Assembly: GCF_001039355.2 (NCBI RefSeq)
Contig: NW_019775680.1
Span: 218,525 to 282,524, forward strand
DNA length: 64,000 nt
Direction of reading: 5' to 3'
From: Lingula anatina
Taxonomy: Eukaryota > Brachiopoda > Lingulata > Lingulida > Lingulidae
The notes under the pieces were generated by a model. It did not search any database, was not told where the DNA came from, and saw nothing but the letters and a program-made list of their open reading frames with translations. A program made the translations under genes and the position numbers. This document shows, one piece after another, positions 50,503 through 57,324 of the stretch. The first letter of the stretch is position 1. Every line of letters begins with the position of its first letter.

Positions 50503-52345
50503 AATTTACATGTAGTATGTACTACTAGAATTAAAATATTACATTTAACATCATATAACATTTTAGAAAACCAGTCAATAGAAAAAGAAAACATTCGTAT
50601 CACCATCTTAAAAGTACAATTTTATAAATCACGTATTACCGGTCTGCCAGACAAATCCCATATATCAAGTAACAGAAATTTCTCTTCTCTGCTGAGTTGA
50701 AAGTCCAAGATTGACTCTGGAAATATAAATTGAAATTAATGTGAGTAAATTATTTGAAAGAAATAAGAAAAGGGTTGATCCTTTAAATGGCAATGGATCC
50801 TTATTTTAACTGCATTTTAATACACCAACGCATGTGCGCTGTTTTTAAATTGTTATTCCATAAAATTCTGACGACAAATGCATGGTATTATTTCTAACTT
50901 AAATTCCTTACCGATTAAGTTTTTCTGTGAATTTCTTAAATCATAAGTAATTTACATTTACTAATTTGTGAAGGAATCGAGCACCACGCGCCCTGGATTT
51001 CAAATCATTGTCGGTGACCTACAGCAGGTGGAACAACTTCTTGGTGACTTTAACTGTGCTGAACACTTCGCTTTTTCTCGCCGTTATTGCAACGTTAATA
51101 ACCAAAGGTTGTCATAATAACTTGAAAAGTCTGGTAACTTGACCCAAATCTTACCGATATTTTTGTCGGTGAAAGGAAACCACAAGAACTGCGCTACGGC
51201 GTCGGTGTTGTGTTGCACCGTCTCCGCTGAGTCGCCTATGATGGAGTGAATGAGACTGGTCTTACCTCCGTATTCTGGACCCATAAATACCACCCTGACC
51301 CTGGAGGTAAAAGTGTATGAGAGAGGAAATAATAGAATATGATTTTAAGTGGAATTCAGAAAGAAAAAGTTTGCTGGAATTTAACGGATTTGTTAATATT
51401 GACGGATGTGTAAAATTAAAATTAAATATCCGTAATATACATGTACATGTATTTGTGTTGAGCGTGCGCTATACACGGCAATTGTACAGTTTATGCTTTC
51501 AACGCATAAGATTTTGGGGGAATACATTGCATTTGCATGGCGTCCCCCCTGTCATACTTGTTTCGGGTCAAGATAACTGCATTTTTGTGATACCGTGAAA
51601 AAAAACGATAAAAAAACATCGAAATGCACAGAGTCCTGTACCTGCGTTTCACCGTATTTTCTACCATTGCACTAACTGGCGTCTCCGGCGTTCTACTGAT
51701 CTCAACCCGTGCGTTGTTCCGTTTTCTCCCCGGCAATTTCAGCTTCGGCAGCTGCTTAGAAGATCGTCGTCGCTTCCTTCGTGCACCGGCGACCCTCTCG
51801 TCACTGCTGTAGCTACCACTGCTCTGTTGCCCTCGCAGTACCCAGATGGGTGACTTGACCGTGGCTTGGGAGGAGTCACTCTCCCCCTCGTGGTCACTCC
51901 CGCCACTGGCGAGAAGAGGCGTGGATGCTGAATGACCGCCAGTGACGTCATCCACGCCGCCAACTTTGGGTTTTTCATTTGTATGTTTTTTAAAAATGTG
52001 TCGTCTCTGTTTGTGCTTCGTATTTTCATCATTTAGCAGCGGTGTGGCAGCGTCTGAAAGTTCAGCAGTGCTGAACGCGGGCCGTGTGATATTGACTTGT
52101 ATTTCACTTGTTTGTACAGAGAGTTTTGTATCCTTAACACTGGTGTTCTCAACACTCACAGTTTTACCTCTTTTGGCGTTAATTTGTCTTAACTCGTACC
52201 AGACGTTGCCCCTGGAACCGCACGAGGAACCGAAGCTGCTTTCGAGTGTGCTGCACCCGCCGGCGTCGTACTCGCTCATGATGGACGAAATGGACGCTTG
52301 GCTGTCTACGCTTCGAACGCGATCCCATCCCTTTCTGCGGTCCAT
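23329..52345 (-). CDS. ROCO-family protein (Roc GTPase + COR), 16-17 exons
   Basis: Exons, 5' to 3': 52345-51642, 51300-51155, 50716-50640, 50304-50182, 48971-48817, 48326-48212, 47896-47660, 47120-46821, 46647-46462, 46127-45948, 45502-45326, 44214-44040, 42257-42058, 30651-30076, 24191-24038, and tentatively 23336-23329. All junctions are AG/GT and the phases join without stops, giving about 1170 residues. Residues 1-234 are Ser-rich with a basic patch at 189-209. The Roc domain shows GPEYGGKT (242-249), DIWDLSG (301-307), STKTE (360-364) and a G5-like GASSKT near 435. COR follows (about 441-860), then a disordered part and an Ala-rich helix (about 1070-1150). No LRR, ankyrin, WD40 or kinase domain was found. 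ROCO proteins are GTP-dependent dimeric scaffolds. The true 5' end is uncertain (54.3 and 56.1 kb exons) and the last exon is weak. Confidence 0.88.
23440..23512 (+). repeat. 36-bp tandem duplication
   Basis: CCATGGAAACCAGC and GCTAGGAGACAG occur twice, about 36 bp apart, giving a repeated CLLAAGFHG in a minus-strand open frame. That frame is not in the phase needed by the upstream ROCO exon, so it is treated as intronic. Confidence 0.8.
23685..23887. mobile_element. MITE with 17-bp perfect terminal inverted repeats
   Basis: AGAGGGTAGGGAATACC at 23685-23701 is matched by its exact reverse complement at 23871-23887. The 203-bp element is AT-rich inside, has no ORF and lies in the presumed last ROCO intron. 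No target duplication is evident, so the superfamily is undetermined. Confidence 0.7.
24960..25222. mobile_element. foldback MITE (family 3), copy 1
   Basis: The left end ACCGTAATGACTTGATCTTT and right end (AAAAGATTGGGGCATTACCT) are imperfect inverted repeats. Internal blocks (AAAATTGTGAATTTTACA, AAAAAGCAGACT) recur reversed at about 36960-37228 and again at about 37990-38215. No ORF. Boundaries are approximate. Confidence 0.55.
26719..26788. repeat. (AT)n then (GA)n compound microsatellite
   Basis: About 23 AT units followed after a short spacer by about 8 GA units, in a ROCO intron. Confidence 0.95.
27517..27776. mobile_element. MITE-2 copy, ends CAGGGCGGATCCAGG / TCCGCCACTG
   Basis: The ends are short inverted repeats of the CAGTGGCGGATCCAGG type (left CAGGGCGGATCCAGG, right AAATCCGCCACTG). 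The interior has G- and C-runs and no ORF. A relative with the same ends lies at 35585-35842. Such ends recall hAT-like non-autonomous elements, but a clean 8-bp target duplication was not seen, so the superfamily is open. Confidence 0.6.
29591..29645. repeat. (AAT)n / (AAAT)n microsatellite
   Basis: About nine AAT units continuing into AAAT units, in a ROCO intron. Confidence 0.95.
29795..30005 (+). repeat. dispersed interspersed repeat (CTGAGAGCGCAGACCTCCAC...)
   Basis: Contains CTGAGAGCGCAGACCTCCAC, TTTCATCAAAATTGGTCCAT and a CAAACAGACAGACAAACAA stretch. This is a widespread kind of invertebrate repeat with a conserved end. Its start also appears at about 13043-13065. No ORF is present. 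It ends about 70 bp from a ROCO splice donor. Confidence 0.55.
31085..31245 (+). repeat. TTTAT/TTCAT-rich degenerate repeat
   Basis: Low-complexity stretch of ATTTATTTAT and ATTCATT-like units. The open frame over it is an artefact. Confidence 0.8.
32692..32717 (+). repeat. G26 homopolymer
   Basis: Twenty-six consecutive G bases in an intron. A run this long can form quadruplexes and is also a common site of sequencing length error. Confidence 0.9.
32932..33156. mobile_element. MITE-1 copy c, PIF/Harbinger-like
   Basis: A 225-bp element between TAA duplications (929-931 and 33157-33159 region), ends GACCCCATTCCC and GGGAATGCACCC, nearly identical to copy b at 8997-9220. The high similarity suggests recent activity of the family. 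Confidence 0.8.
33613..33810 (+). repeat. segmental direct duplication, left copy
   Basis: Nearly identical to 36259-36431 (GACATGTTGTCTGCCCATAC through TAATGGATAAGATG). The left copy carries an extra stretch of about 20 bases (TATAGTATGTACTTCTGTCC) absent from the right. In both places a MITE-1-type element follows within about 50 bp, but different family members. Confidence 0.85.
33832..34092. mobile_element. MITE-1 relative d, long palindrome
   Basis: The ends GGGATCATTCCC and GGGAACCCAATC lie beside TGA (left) and TAA (right), which looks like a decayed 3-bp duplication. The two halves are long inverted repeats: CTTAGATGTCTGTAACGCCT on the left pairs with AGGCGTGCCAGTCATCTAAG on the right. 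It is an older or divergent subfamily of the TAGATCGATCT elements. Confidence 0.65.
34565..34757. mobile_element. 193-bp foldback element with 13-bp perfect TIR and TA ends
   Basis: TACCCAGCTAGAA at 34565-34577 is exactly reversed at 34745-34757. The interior is GC-rich with repeated GACTGC and GGCTGC motifs able to form further stems. TA at both ends would fit a TA target duplication as in Tc1/mariner-type MITEs. No coding content. Confidence 0.65.
35186..35309. mobile_element. short MITE related to 44581-44757
   Basis: GTCTTCTGGGTCT, GACGGTCAAAA.TGGAGGA, GAATCAA.AAAGAT and CTCTGGATCCACCCCT appear in the same order as in 44581-44757. The ends GGGGCCG/GGGGCGG and ATCCACCCCT are short inverted repeats. 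No ORF. Confidence 0.55.
35585..35842. mobile_element. MITE-2 second copy
   Basis: The ends CAGGGGCAGATCCAGG and AATCTGCCACTG match the element at 27517-27776, as do internal blocks (GATTATTT.AAGGG.GGT, TTTAGAACTATGATT, TGGTGTGATAT). Poly-C and poly-G patches interrupt it. Confidence 0.6.
35874..36195. mobile_element. MITE-1 copy e, split by copy f
   Basis: The left half (35874-35942) begins after TAA with GACTGCATTCCC and runs through GAGTCTCACTAGATTACTGT to CAGCTTA. The element resumes at 36172 with GTGTCTGTCCC.CCTACTAAAAG and then breaks off. The interruption is a full second element (copy f). Confidence 0.7.
35943..36168 (-). mobile_element. MITE-1 copy f nested in copy e
   Basis: A 226-bp complete element between TTA duplications (35940-35942 and 36169-36171), in reverse orientation relative to copy e. 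Ends GGTGCTTTCCCAGAT and ATCTATGGAAATGGGGTG. It shows that the family transposed after copy e was already in place. Confidence 0.75.
36259..36431 (+). repeat. segmental direct duplication, right copy
   Basis: Partner of 33613-33810; see that entry. Spacing between starts is about 2.65 kb. Confidence 0.85.
36479..36723. mobile_element. MITE-1 relative g
   Basis: A 245-bp element with TAA on both sides (36476-36478, 36724-36726), ends GGGCTTATTCCC and GGGAATGGTTCT, and inverted inner arms (TTGCTGAATGCAATCA against TGATTGCATTAAGCAA). It is diverged from copies a-c but has the same terminal logic. Confidence 0.7.
36960..37228. mobile_element. foldback MITE (family 3), copy 2, reversed
   Basis: The ends (GGTAATTATTCCATCTCTTC and AAAAGGTCGAGTAATTACTG) are imperfect inverted repeats like those of 24960-25222. 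Inner blocks (GCTATACAGCATTTGTGGTG, CCTGCTTTTTAATTTTG) match that copy in reverse. Confidence 0.5.
37303..37593. mobile_element. palindromic MITE (family 4) with TTA duplications
   Basis: GGTCCCATTCAGAATGGATG at the left is mirrored by CATCCATTCTGAATGGGGCC at the right, with TTA at both outer edges (37300-37302 and 37594-37596). Inner arms pair over more than 80 bp (GATCCACAGACTAAATACGG with CCATATTTAGTCAGCGGATC). No ORF. The 3-bp duplication again suggests a PIF/Harbinger-type source. Confidence 0.7.
38727..39796 (+). repeat. 1.07 kb segment repeated across the assembly gap, left copy
   Basis: Starts TGTACTTTGCAGCTAAGTTT and ends in (TG)n and GGAGGGGGG at the gap edge. It is repeated at 40441-41511 with only about three visible differences (one extra A in an A run, TCAATGG/TCAAAGG, TTCTGTG/TTCCGTG). 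The 75-codon open frame in it appears identically in both copies and is not evidence of a gene. Confidence 0.95.
39797..40440. other. assembly gap (644 N)
   Basis: Run of Ns. The left contig stops in a (TG)n-G6 tract and the right contig begins with the same sequence the left one holds 1.07 kb earlier, so the gap is probably a join between overlapping contigs or haplotypes rather than missing DNA. All open frames through the Ns are meaningless. Confidence 0.98.
40441..41511 (+). repeat. 1.07 kb segment repeated across the assembly gap, right copy
   Basis: Right partner of 38727-39796. Beyond it the sequence continues through a G-rich stretch into unique intron DNA, so this copy is probably the one to keep. 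Confidence 0.95.
43889..43994. repeat. (GT)n-(GA)n compound microsatellite
   Basis: Two GT blocks separated by TATGTATGTGTCT, then about 15 GA units and a G run, in a ROCO intron close to the exon at 44040. Confidence 0.95.
44581..44757. mobile_element. short MITE with GGGGCGGAT / ATCCACCCC ends
   Basis: Relative of 35186-35309 (GTCTTCTGGGTCTTCTGGAA, GACAGTCAAAATTGGAGGAT, CTCTGGATCCACCCCTA). The terminal inverted repeat is about 9 bp; no ORF. Confidence 0.55.
45095..45315. mobile_element. MITE-1 copy h, just behind a ROCO splice donor
   Basis: A 221-bp element with TTA duplications (45092-45094, 45316-45318), ends CACCCCATTTCCATAG and CTATGGGAATAGAGCC. On the gene strand the intron starts GTGAGTTTAA and the element begins at once after that, so it inserted within the first ten bases of the intron and left the GTGAGT donor intact. 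Confidence 0.8.
45326..47896 (-). other. COR-region exons of the ROCO gene
   Basis: Five exons, all in phase 0. The first (47896-47660) includes VLPETVSLHNYITSL and LLTWEQYRDDAIKQAG, the start of COR (a helix, then LxxxEFxxxAxxxG). The second (47120-46821) carries GVIQDFHF and FRVICINPVGLAKMF, the counterpart of the usual VILNPxWL motif, and ends EVLLPLLWQ. The third has ITLMIQLLKRLHLL, and the fourth FPLGCARGALPRMLALC and YYKTGLLLRIAE. The fifth (45502-45326) has FFIQSLQEFLGSWKG, like the end of COR. The assignment rests on motif order that I recognise from the family. Confidence 0.75.
48176..48209. repeat. (CT)n microsatellite beside a splice donor
   Basis: About 15 CT units (GA on the gene strand) begin three to five bases inside the ROCO intron that follows exon 48326-48212. 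Confidence 0.95.
49105..49405 (+). repeat. dispersed repeat C, copy 2, abutting a tRNA gene
   Basis: Matches 1875-2150 block for block, with a poly-A patch at about 49164-49181. Its end (CAGTTGTTATCC) lies about 15 bp from the 3' end of the tRNA-Gly gene. It lies in a ROCO intron. Confidence 0.6.
49419..49490 (-). tRNA. tRNA-Gly (anticodon UCC)
   Basis: Seventy-two bases fold as a standard cloverleaf: acceptor GCGTGGA with TCCTCGC (one T-T mismatch at pair 4-69), anticodon stem GTTGC/GCAGT around loop CTTCCAA (anticodon TCC), T arm CCGGG-TTCGACT-CCCGG, and discriminator A. The B box GGTTCGACTCC is canonical. A T5 run follows on the gene strand as a Pol III terminator. It lies within a ROCO intron on the same strand, where a Pol III unit could interfere with Pol II transcription. 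Confidence 0.88.
50332..50373. repeat. (TTTA)n microsatellite
   Basis: About ten TTTA units, in a ROCO intron. Confidence 0.95.
50453..50497. repeat. (GA)n microsatellite
   Basis: About 22 GA units, in a ROCO intron. Confidence 0.95.
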
Positions 52346-53035
52346 TGCTCCTTTAAAAGTTATTTATGAACGGTATTTTATACTTGATTTACTACATGGC
52401 CTAACCCTGAGGAAATGGTAGAAACACAGTTTTCCTATAAAGTCAAGACGGCAGAATGCAATACTCGTAATGTGTCCTTCATAGGGTTGCTCTGTACATT
52501 TGGGCATTGTAGAACATGTGTTATTTTGACCTATGGACGCGAGTATCAATTTTATTTTCGATTTTTTGGGAAATATCAATAATTCTTGAACGTTACGAAA
52601 ACACGTGTTGGTTTACTTGTCGATAAGATATTGATCTGTCCCTTCGCATTGCTAACACCGGTATTGATAATGTATCGGAAAATACAGGTATCCTTGTCGT
52701 CATAGATGACCCCTTTTTATAGCCAGGTTCTGACGGTTAATTCTGGTGATAATGTCTATCTCCTCTTTCGTCCTATCCAGCTCTCACAAACCCTTTCCCA
52801 TTTTCCTATCTTCAACTGGCCAGCATCTCTTTCTCAGTGCGTTGCAAGCGTACCGTAGGTTCTAGATTCCGCTATTGCCAGCTCGATCTTGATTTCATAT
52901 TTATCCCATATCAGCCCGATTCACAGTGACTCTGACACTCATGGCATGCAAGAGTGGACGTTCGGATAATTGGTCTTGTGCATGTATGTACTTCATATAG
53001 TAAAACAAACGAACAGAAAAATATTGAAATAAAAG

Positions 53036-53109
53036 AGGCCCTACTGGGATTCGAACCCAGGATCTCCTGTTTACTAGACAGGCGCTTTAACCAACTAAGC
53101 CATAGAGCC
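53036..53109 (-). tRNA. tRNA-Thr (anticodon AGU), copy 1
   Basis: Seventy-four bases with acceptor GGCTCTA/TAGGGCC (one G-T pair), D arm GGCTTAGTTGGTTAAAGC, anticodon stem CCTGT/ACAGG around CTAGTAA (anticodon AGT), T arm CTGGGTTCGAATCCCAG, discriminator T. A T4 run follows four bases after the end. Its sequence is identical to the copy at 56133-56206, in opposite orientation. It lies upstream of the ROCO ATG at 52345. Confidence 0.95.
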
Positions 53110-53649
53110 CTCGATGTTTTCCCATGCTATATCTCTCTCCGTCTCATAATAAAGACGATAAATACCCTTTGTTGTTAAGGAGACAATGAAGACATAAAAG
53201 AGGTTGATTTCATCTTTCGACGGTGATTTGCATATGTGTGCGTTTCTCATCACATTACGTTTGTTATCCCTCAATCTCTTCTCCCCACCCCCACCCCACT
53301 CACGCATTCTTTTAGATATTTTCCAGATAACGTTTATCTCTTGCAATCAAAAAATTTAGTGGAACGCAATGTTTTCATTATATTATAATTAATTAAAATT
53401 AAAGACGTACATATACTAGTACACTCGCACAGTAGGTCTACCAGTGTGGCCACAAACGACAGAGGCTGTCTCTCTTTCTCTCTCTCTCTTTTAATCGATT
53501 TTGGTGAGATTATTTCATTTTCGTGCACAAAAACACAAAGCATGGTCACACCAAAATGTTCAATATAACATATATCATACATGTACCGGTAGGAACTTCA
53601 GGTTAGTTTAACTCTGAAAAACACGTGTTGATTTCACCCCCCCTCCCCC

Positions 53650-53785
53650 ACTTTCCAGTCGTTACTATCCCCTTGGTAATAATTACACTATCCAATCGTT
53701 ACTCCAATCGTTACACTATCCAATCGTTACTCCAATCCTTACACTTTCCAATCGTTACCGCAATCGTTACACTTTTCAATCGTTG
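53650..53785 (+). repeat. ~27-bp minisatellite (CCAATCGTTAC units)
   Basis: Alternating CCAATCGTTACACTAT and CCAATCGTTACT motifs repeat about four times with drift toward the right end. Open frames across it are artefacts. Confidence 0.85.
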
Positions 53786-54286
53786 CTCTCCACCAGTTGA
53801 ATATGAAGTAAAAAAGAGCAGAGAAATAGCCAGATATTTTTTGTACACATCTTAGTGAAAGAATTCTCTGTCTGACCCTTGCAGGGGTACTATAGTACCC
53901 TGTCGTCGTGATATCCCGAATTGCATATACGCTTATACAGTACCTGCGTAAGAGCTGTGTACCATTCAACTGATGCTTTACACAATTACATTTTCATTGT
54001 TAAAACATTTGTTAAAAACTTTCGTAAGACGGGGCGTCCAAATGGGCAGTCCCACAGGCCATTCTTTAACTATGAATATGACGTTACTCAAATGTGATGA
54101 TTTGAACGTTTTTACAAATAATGAAGCCTAAGGCATGAGATGTATCGCTTTAATTTTGTGACAAATGAAGCCATGCAATGCAATTTACCCCGAAGCTTAT
54201 AAAGGCCACTTCTACAGTGATAACTATGCAACTTTAGGTATTTGTCTGAACAAAACAATGCATACAAGTGCACCATTAACTCTCAC

Positions 54287-54489
54287 CTATTTCCGAACGT
54301 AGTTTCCTCCTCATCTTGCTCTGACAACTCTATACCGCTGGAACTCTCAGACTCCCTTCCCGAGCTCCTTCTCCGAGGTTTCTTCCTTTGCTGCGCGTTA
54401 CCAGAACTTTCCACGCCCCCAGCGTTTCCCGTCCCCGTTCTCTCCAATCTGGCCTTGAACTTCATCAGTTCCCGTTCTGAACAGATCAT
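54287..54489 (-). CDS. candidate 5' coding exon upstream of the ROCO gene
   Basis: The frame starts MICSERELMKFKARLERTG, continues with a Ser/Gly/Arg-rich part (RKKPRRRSSGRESESSS) and an acidic end (ELSEQDEEETTFGNR), and meets a good donor (TAG|GTGAGA) after two bases of a codon. It may start at its ATG (A at -3) or at an internal acceptor (TGTTCAG, 54477). If spliced to the weak acceptor CCGCAG at 52335 it joins the ROCO frame exactly (GN-R-KGWDRV), making a ROCO protein about 64 residues longer. Composition resembles the ROCO N-terminus, which supports this. Alternatively it is a separate gene. Confidence 0.5.
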
Positions 54490-55993
54490 TGTGAATAGAG
54501 TGTCTTTATCGTTTTCTTTTTATTAGACTTATTCAATGTCACGCTGAGTGTGACGTTCAGGTCCTACATGTACATCATGGATCACCATTCCACAAGTTCA
54601 CCACATTTAGTTTGAAGTTTAATTTAGCGGCTGGAACGACTTGGGTTTAACATCTCCCCTGATTTAGAAACGTTCTCATTTAACATTGACTATGGTCAAA
54701 AGTCCAGCACCGTTTGCCACCTTGAATGATTCTTCTATAGTTATCGCAAAGGAAAATTGAAAACTCGTCCTTGCTCTTTGAAAAATCAAAGTGGACCAAT
54801 ATGTTCCTTGCGTAACCGCTACACAGAAGGGGTTAACAGGCCGTCACAAAGCTCCAATATTTAACCAGGCACAGTCAATCAGGTACGGCTGGTTGATTAA
54901 AATTTCACGGACCCGTGACTATAATCACAAATTTACTGTGTAGTGATCTTGACTACTCGTTTGATCGGTCATTGGACGATCGTCTCGCTATAAAACATGT
55001 TAACGCCAGTCTCAATACGTAGATCAGCGGCAGCGGAAATCTGGCAGTATTCTTATATCATCACTGGACTCACATGCGACATACAACTGTATAATGATGA
55101 TCAATCACGTAAATAAAGTTTCAGGTATCTTTTGTGATCTTTTTTTAAACAAAACATCTTTAGAATTTATCGAGAATTCCACGAGTGGTTTAAAAGCTCC
55201 GAATCAAAGAATACGGAATACGCATCACTGAATTCAAAATTGACAGATAAGTCCAGAAAAAAAATTCTGAGAATAAATCGTCAGCATGTAGATATATGTA
55301 AAGGAATCCGGAGTTCCTTGAAGCGGCATAAAAATGTAGTCCCTCATCTATTTTACTCCCAACTCCTGCGAATCAGAGAAACAAAATTACTTTCATTATG
55401 AGATTACTACATGCCCATGGCTGAATGATCATGACATTTGTCACTGCCACTGAAGTAATTCTTCTCCAGAAAACGTGGCTGTTTCCCGAAAGGAATCTCA
55501 AATTGAAGCCAAAAGAATTCATGACAACTTGGTTTCCTGAATTACTGTAGCAAAACACAACAGCTTGTAAGATTCAACATAGAAAAAGTACTGGTAGCTG
55601 TTTTCCTAGTAATATAATGCAAGGCGCAGCTTTATCATTAGGAACTCTATACCTCTCAACGGTGATGCAATATTGGTTTGCTTGGCAACAGTATCAAGGC
55701 AACAGCCGGTTATATTCCCACGGCTCCGTTCCTCAGCAATATTTGGACTATTAATAACTTCTTTCATTTGCTTTTTAATTTTTGTATTCTGTCTTTTGAC
55801 GTAGATATGAAACGTGCCCGCTCAGTGACAATCTGTCAACTTTTTATTCACACATTCTTTCATTTTTCTTTCATTTATTCTTTCTTTCTCCCTTTTTCAT
55901 TTACAAATGGCCAAGAGACTCAAACTGCGTAGGATATTTCTTTTCTCAAAGGCAATTTACAATTGTATCATTCACAATGAAGCAAATACTCAC

Positions 55994-56126
55994 AAGCGAA
56001 TGCACTGAGATCCATATCACGCGCAACAGATTTTATCAGTTTTAATTGACAGTGTTTCTTATCTTCGTCTGACCAGAAAGCGGGCATTGTTTCTTTAGAA
56101 AGAAAGTCGGTGTAGTAGAGGGACAT
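55994..56126 (-). CDS. candidate exon of an unrecognised protein, next to a tRNA
   Basis: An ATG at 56126 opens a frame MSLYYTDFLSKETMPAFW, continuing SDEDKKHCQLKLIKSVARD and MDLSAFA, up to a strong donor (CTT|GTGAGT). It leaves one base of a codon. Directly joining it to the acceptor at 54477 would create a stop, whereas a less likely acceptor at 54503 would not. The ATG is only six bases from the 5' end of the divergent tRNA-Thr. It may be the first exon of a longer ROCO transcript or of another gene. Confidence 0.35.
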
Positions 56127-56132
56127 AACAGC

Positions 56133-56206
56133 GGCTCTATGGCTTAGTTGGTTAAAGCGCCTGTCTAGTAAACAGGAGATCCTGGGTTCGAATCCCAGTA
56201 GGGCCT
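56133..56206 (+). tRNA. tRNA-Thr (anticodon AGU), copy 2
   Basis: Identical over all 74 bases to the minus-strand copy at 53036-53109. TTCTTTTT follows as terminator. The two copies form an inverted pair 3 kb apart. It is divergent from the candidate exon at 56126-55994. Confidence 0.95.
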
Positions 56207-56883
56207 TCTTTTTATTGCTTTTCATTAAATTCCTTCCAATTTCTGATCAAATCGTGGTAATTGAGAATTACCACTCACTAGGCGTATAAACCAATGTTGT
56301 GCACAATCTACAACGCAGTAGACGTGTTTGCCGAAGTCCATTCTTTTTTCTTTATAATTCTATGCACACTGAAAAGCAAGTGCTTTAATTTGGTTACTTT
56401 ATTGATTGTTTTAATTGTTGCGAAATATATACACCGAAGTATCTAACTTACCCACCTGTTTTTGGAATGCTGTCTATTACATGCGATAACATAAAACAGA
56501 AACAACCTTCAAATCATTTACCCTATATCGTTATATATTTCAGTCTTAAGAAACACAAATCACATAGAAAGGGGCATCAATCAATCGCGCTACTTGAAAC
56601 TTGAAATAGATCAGAAAGAACACTTTTATATCTTAGAATATAAAAAAGACTTTACGTTATAATACATGACTACACTGCCACTTAAAGCAGCGAATGTAGC
56701 ACTAGTGCTCACAAGATAAATACTGACTCATATGCGAAGGATGTTAAAATAAATAGAAATTCCCCATACATACATACATGTACCAACCGAAATGTTAATT
56801 TTGACTGCATGTTATTAACAGTTTCCCTTCATCTGTTCATCTTTAAAATACTTTACATAGAATACTGTCTTATCGATATGGAA

Positions 56884-56906
56884 GATACTCTACACCCCCC
56901 CCCCCA
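56884..56906. repeat. poly-C patch and AT-rich intergenic DNA
   Basis: A C10-11 run near 56897. The interval 56207-57324 is otherwise AT-rich and includes the presumed 3' UTR of the ankyrin gene; the nearest AATAAA on the minus strand is at 56398-56403, about 0.9 kb after the stop, and its use is uncertain. Confidence 0.5.
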
Positions 56907-57324
56907 TTCATACGTAATAAGATCACGTCGCAAAGTCAAATGATTAAAAAAGAAACGGCTGCAAGAATAGAGCGCATATTTACACCATACCCGGTACCCG
57001 ACTGATATTCATGTACATATACATTTGTACATATACATGCCAATAAATAGACCCTCTCAATATTTGAAGTATTCCCTTGTGATTTTAATGCGGTTGAAGA
57101 TATGCTAGATGTAGTATTATTATTCCGTGGTTGTATTGTTCACGATTTAAAAAATTGTCTGAGGCACCTTCAATACTCGGAGAGAGATGGGAGCCATCTT
57201 CTGCTTTCTTCTGTTTTCTTTCTGTTTTCTTTGTGTGAGATTTAGAGATTGAGAAGACAGCATAGATATATATACACATACTACGAGATAAGACGTCTCA
57301 CAGTAAACCATTTGTATAACGAAT

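Larger units (their letters stand above)
48212..51300 (-). other. Roc GTPase-domain exons of the ROCO gene
   Basis: Five exons. 51300-51155 carries the P-loop GPEYGGKTS. 50716-50640 carries DIWDLSG, the G3 motif, where LRRK-type proteins have a WDFAG-like sequence. 50304-50182 has ALYVLVFDAADQANYDG, a beta strand and following loop typical of Roc. 48971-48817 has IILVSTKTE, in the position of the G4 motif T/NKxD but with Glu for Asp. 48326-48212 ends STIIGASSKTAA, a plausible G5. Exon phases (2, 1, 0, 0, 2, 0) all join correctly. The substitution in G4 could alter guanine specificity; this is inference. Confidence 0.8.

Noticed and set aside
51942-52421. 159-codon plus-strand open frame
   Set aside because: It is the antisense of the first large ROCO exon, whose frame joins the Roc exons.
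53650-53785. CRISPR-like spaced repeats
   Set aside because: The repeated CCAATCGTTAC motif lacks constant-length unique spacers; it is a drifting minisatellite in a eukaryotic genome.
55968-56225. 85-codon frame including KALLGFEPRISCLLDRRFNQ
   Set aside because: That part is the antisense of the tRNA-Thr gene, and the same peptide appears at the other tRNA copy; only the portion after the ATG at 56126 was kept as a candidate exon.
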